Positions 63,142 through 64,000 of a DNA stretch of 64,000 nt are shown one piece after another. The position numbers and the translations under genes are program-made. The notes under the pieces are model-generated. The model searched no databases. It worked only from the letters and a program-made list of their open reading frames with translations, and was not told the origin of the DNA. How positions within the stretch are numbered: the first letter of the stretch is position 1; each line of letters opens with the position of its first letter. The DNA is taken from NCBI GenBank assembly GCA_018240785.1, contig JAFEFC010000041.1, positions 1-64,000 of the forward strand. The letters are read 5' to 3'. The stretch comes from Pseudomonadota bacterium. GTDB taxonomy: Bacteria; Pseudomonadota; Gammaproteobacteria; Burkholderiales; Rhodocyclaceae.

Positions 63142-64000
63142 GTGGCAATTCCCTTCTTCGGCAAGAAACCACCCTCCGGTCCGCCCCCGCTGGGCGCGGG
63201 GGTGAGCGATCGCGCCGACGAACTTCCGCCGCCTACCGAGCTGTCTTCGCTGAACTTCGCCGGTGCCGATGCCGGCCATGCCCTGGCGCAGGTCGCGCGC
63301 CTGGTCGAAGTGCAGGAAAGCGCCGCCGGGGTGGGCGCGGCCTGCGAGGAGGCCGCGGTGCTTTACGCGAATGGCGACATCGCCGAAACCGAGCGCGTGC
63401 TCGAGGCGGTGCTCGATGACCCCGCGACGACCGCGGGTGATGGCTTGTGGCTGATGTTGCTGGATCTTTATCGCCTGACTGGGCAGAAGCAGCGCTTCGA
63501 CGCTCGCGTGCTCGATTACGCCACCCGCTTCGAGCGTTCACCGCCGCCCTGGGCCGACCTGTCGCCGCAGGCAGAGCGCCGCGCGGCGCATGCGCCGACG
63601 GTCAACCTTTCAGGCAGGCTGTCGGCGCAGGCCGCGACCCAGTTCCAGCAGATCGGCATCATCGGCCGCAAGAGTGGCACCATCCGTATCGACTTCGGCC
63701 GCGTACGCGGCGCCGACGAGGCCGGCTGTGCCTTGATGCGCCAAACCCTGGCCGAGCTGGCGGCGGCACGTGTGAAGGTGGCGCTGCTCAACGGCGATGC
63801 GCTTGCCGACATGCTGTCGACGCAGGTCGCCCCCGGGCGGGCCGAGGCGCGCGATGTCTGGCTGTTGCTGCTCGAGCTGCTCCAGTACTGCAACGATGAG
63901 GCACGCTTCGAAGAGCTGGCGATCGACTACGCCGTCACTTTCGAGGAGTCGCCGCCGTCGTGGGAGGCGCGCAAGGCGCCGGAGGCGAGCCGCCCCGACG
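63142..64000 (+). CDS. STAS-domain protein with duplicated helical modules (3' truncated)
   Basis: At least 286 residues from a GTG at 63142, with AAGGAAA upstream; the frame is open to the window end. The N-terminus starts AIPFFGKKPPSGPPPLG. Residues 100-137 (GDGLWLMLLDLYRLTGQKQR...FERSPPPW) and 237-275 (ARDVWLLLLELLQYCNDEAR...FEESPPSW) are clearly two copies of one helical module. Between them residues 150-232 are STAS-like (VNLSGRLSAQAATQFQQIGI, then IRIDFGRVRGADEAGCALMR). STAS domains mediate protein contacts in signalling. There is no signal peptide. Role unknown. It is divergent from the tol-pal operon. Confidence 0.78.
   Translation, partial: MAIPFFGKKPPSGPPPLGAGVSDRADELPPPTELSSLNFAGADAGHALAQVARLVEVQESAAGVGAACEEAAVLYANGDIAETERVLEAVLDDPATTAGDGLWLMLLDLYRLTGQKQRFDARVLDYATRFERSPPPWADLSPQAERRAAHAPTVNLSGRLSAQAATQFQQIGIIGRKSGTIRIDFGRVRGADEAGCALMRQTLAELAAARVKVALLNGDALADMLSTQVAPGRAEARDVWLLLLELLQYCNDEARFEELAIDYAVTFEESPPSWEARKAPEASRPD

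Noticed and set aside
1..64000. CRISPR arrays, insertion sequences, integrase or phage genes
   Set aside because: No regularly spaced repeats, transposase motifs, attachment-site duplications or phage structural genes were seen. The only extra tRNA-adjacent DNA is ordinary operon sequence.

Overview
The window is about 64 kb of GC-rich DNA carried almost entirely by tightly packed genes. It looks like a betaproteobacterium of the Rhodocyclales (Thauera/Azoarcus/Aromatoleum type). This is an inference from the mix of PEP-CTERM exosortase substrates, a class I polyhydroxyalkanoate (PHA) synthase, a complete leucine/isovalerate (liu) cluster, many acyl-CoA enzymes, and a tol-pal operon ending in queE-queC. 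No phage, transposase, rRNA operon or CRISPR array was seen.

Layout. (1) 1-12,907: the tail of an Ig-like surface protein, two convergent PEP-CTERM proteins each preceded by a sigma-54 (-24/-12) promoter, then a roughly 9-kb operon for a type II secretion/type IV pilus-like machine: gspG, F, E, four PilM/N/O/P-like platform genes, a TPR-secretin with a cohesin-like tail, and three more pseudopilins. A BtuF-like protein ends it. (2) 12,852-22,239: PIN protein, phaC, an MBL hydrolase, a MerR regulator with a nearby perfect palindrome, a hotdog thioesterase, a fused acetyltransferase-carbonic anhydrase, thiolase, acyl-CoA dehydrogenase, a decayed toxin-antitoxin module and a YciA-type thioesterase. 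(3) 22,513-28,588: a probable copper TonB receptor with a DUF2946 partner, some unknown genes and an AraC regulator. (4) 28,750-41,347: liuABCDE for leucine breakdown, interspersed with a DUF4126 membrane protein, two acyl-CoA synthetases, two DUF1289 mini-proteins and an MBL hydrolase. Two families of short inverted repeats sit in the gaps. (5) 41,425-53,872: rapZ, a NusG-II/Gx pair, dienelactone hydrolase, a CMD-type protein, an ACP-ligase-acyltransferase fusion, a large GGDEF-EAL protein, a succinate-semialdehyde-type dehydrogenase, an MFS transporter and an IF-1 paralogue. (6) 54,183-62,967, all on the minus strand: ferredoxin, tRNA-Lys, a YeeE/YedE transporter, queC, queE, and the ordered tol-pal operon. 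(7) A STAS-containing protein runs off the right edge.

How the parts fit. Regions 2 and 4 together describe conversion of branched-chain and fatty acids to acetyl-CoA/acetoacetate and storage as PHA. Region 1 links sigma-54-controlled PEP-CTERM surface proteins to an adjacent secretion-type machine. Region 6 is housekeeping envelope maintenance and queuosine synthesis. The points most worth a second look are the paired sigma-54 promoters, the cohesin-tailed secretin in a hybrid platform, the two gene fusions, and the BIME-like repeats inside the liu cluster.
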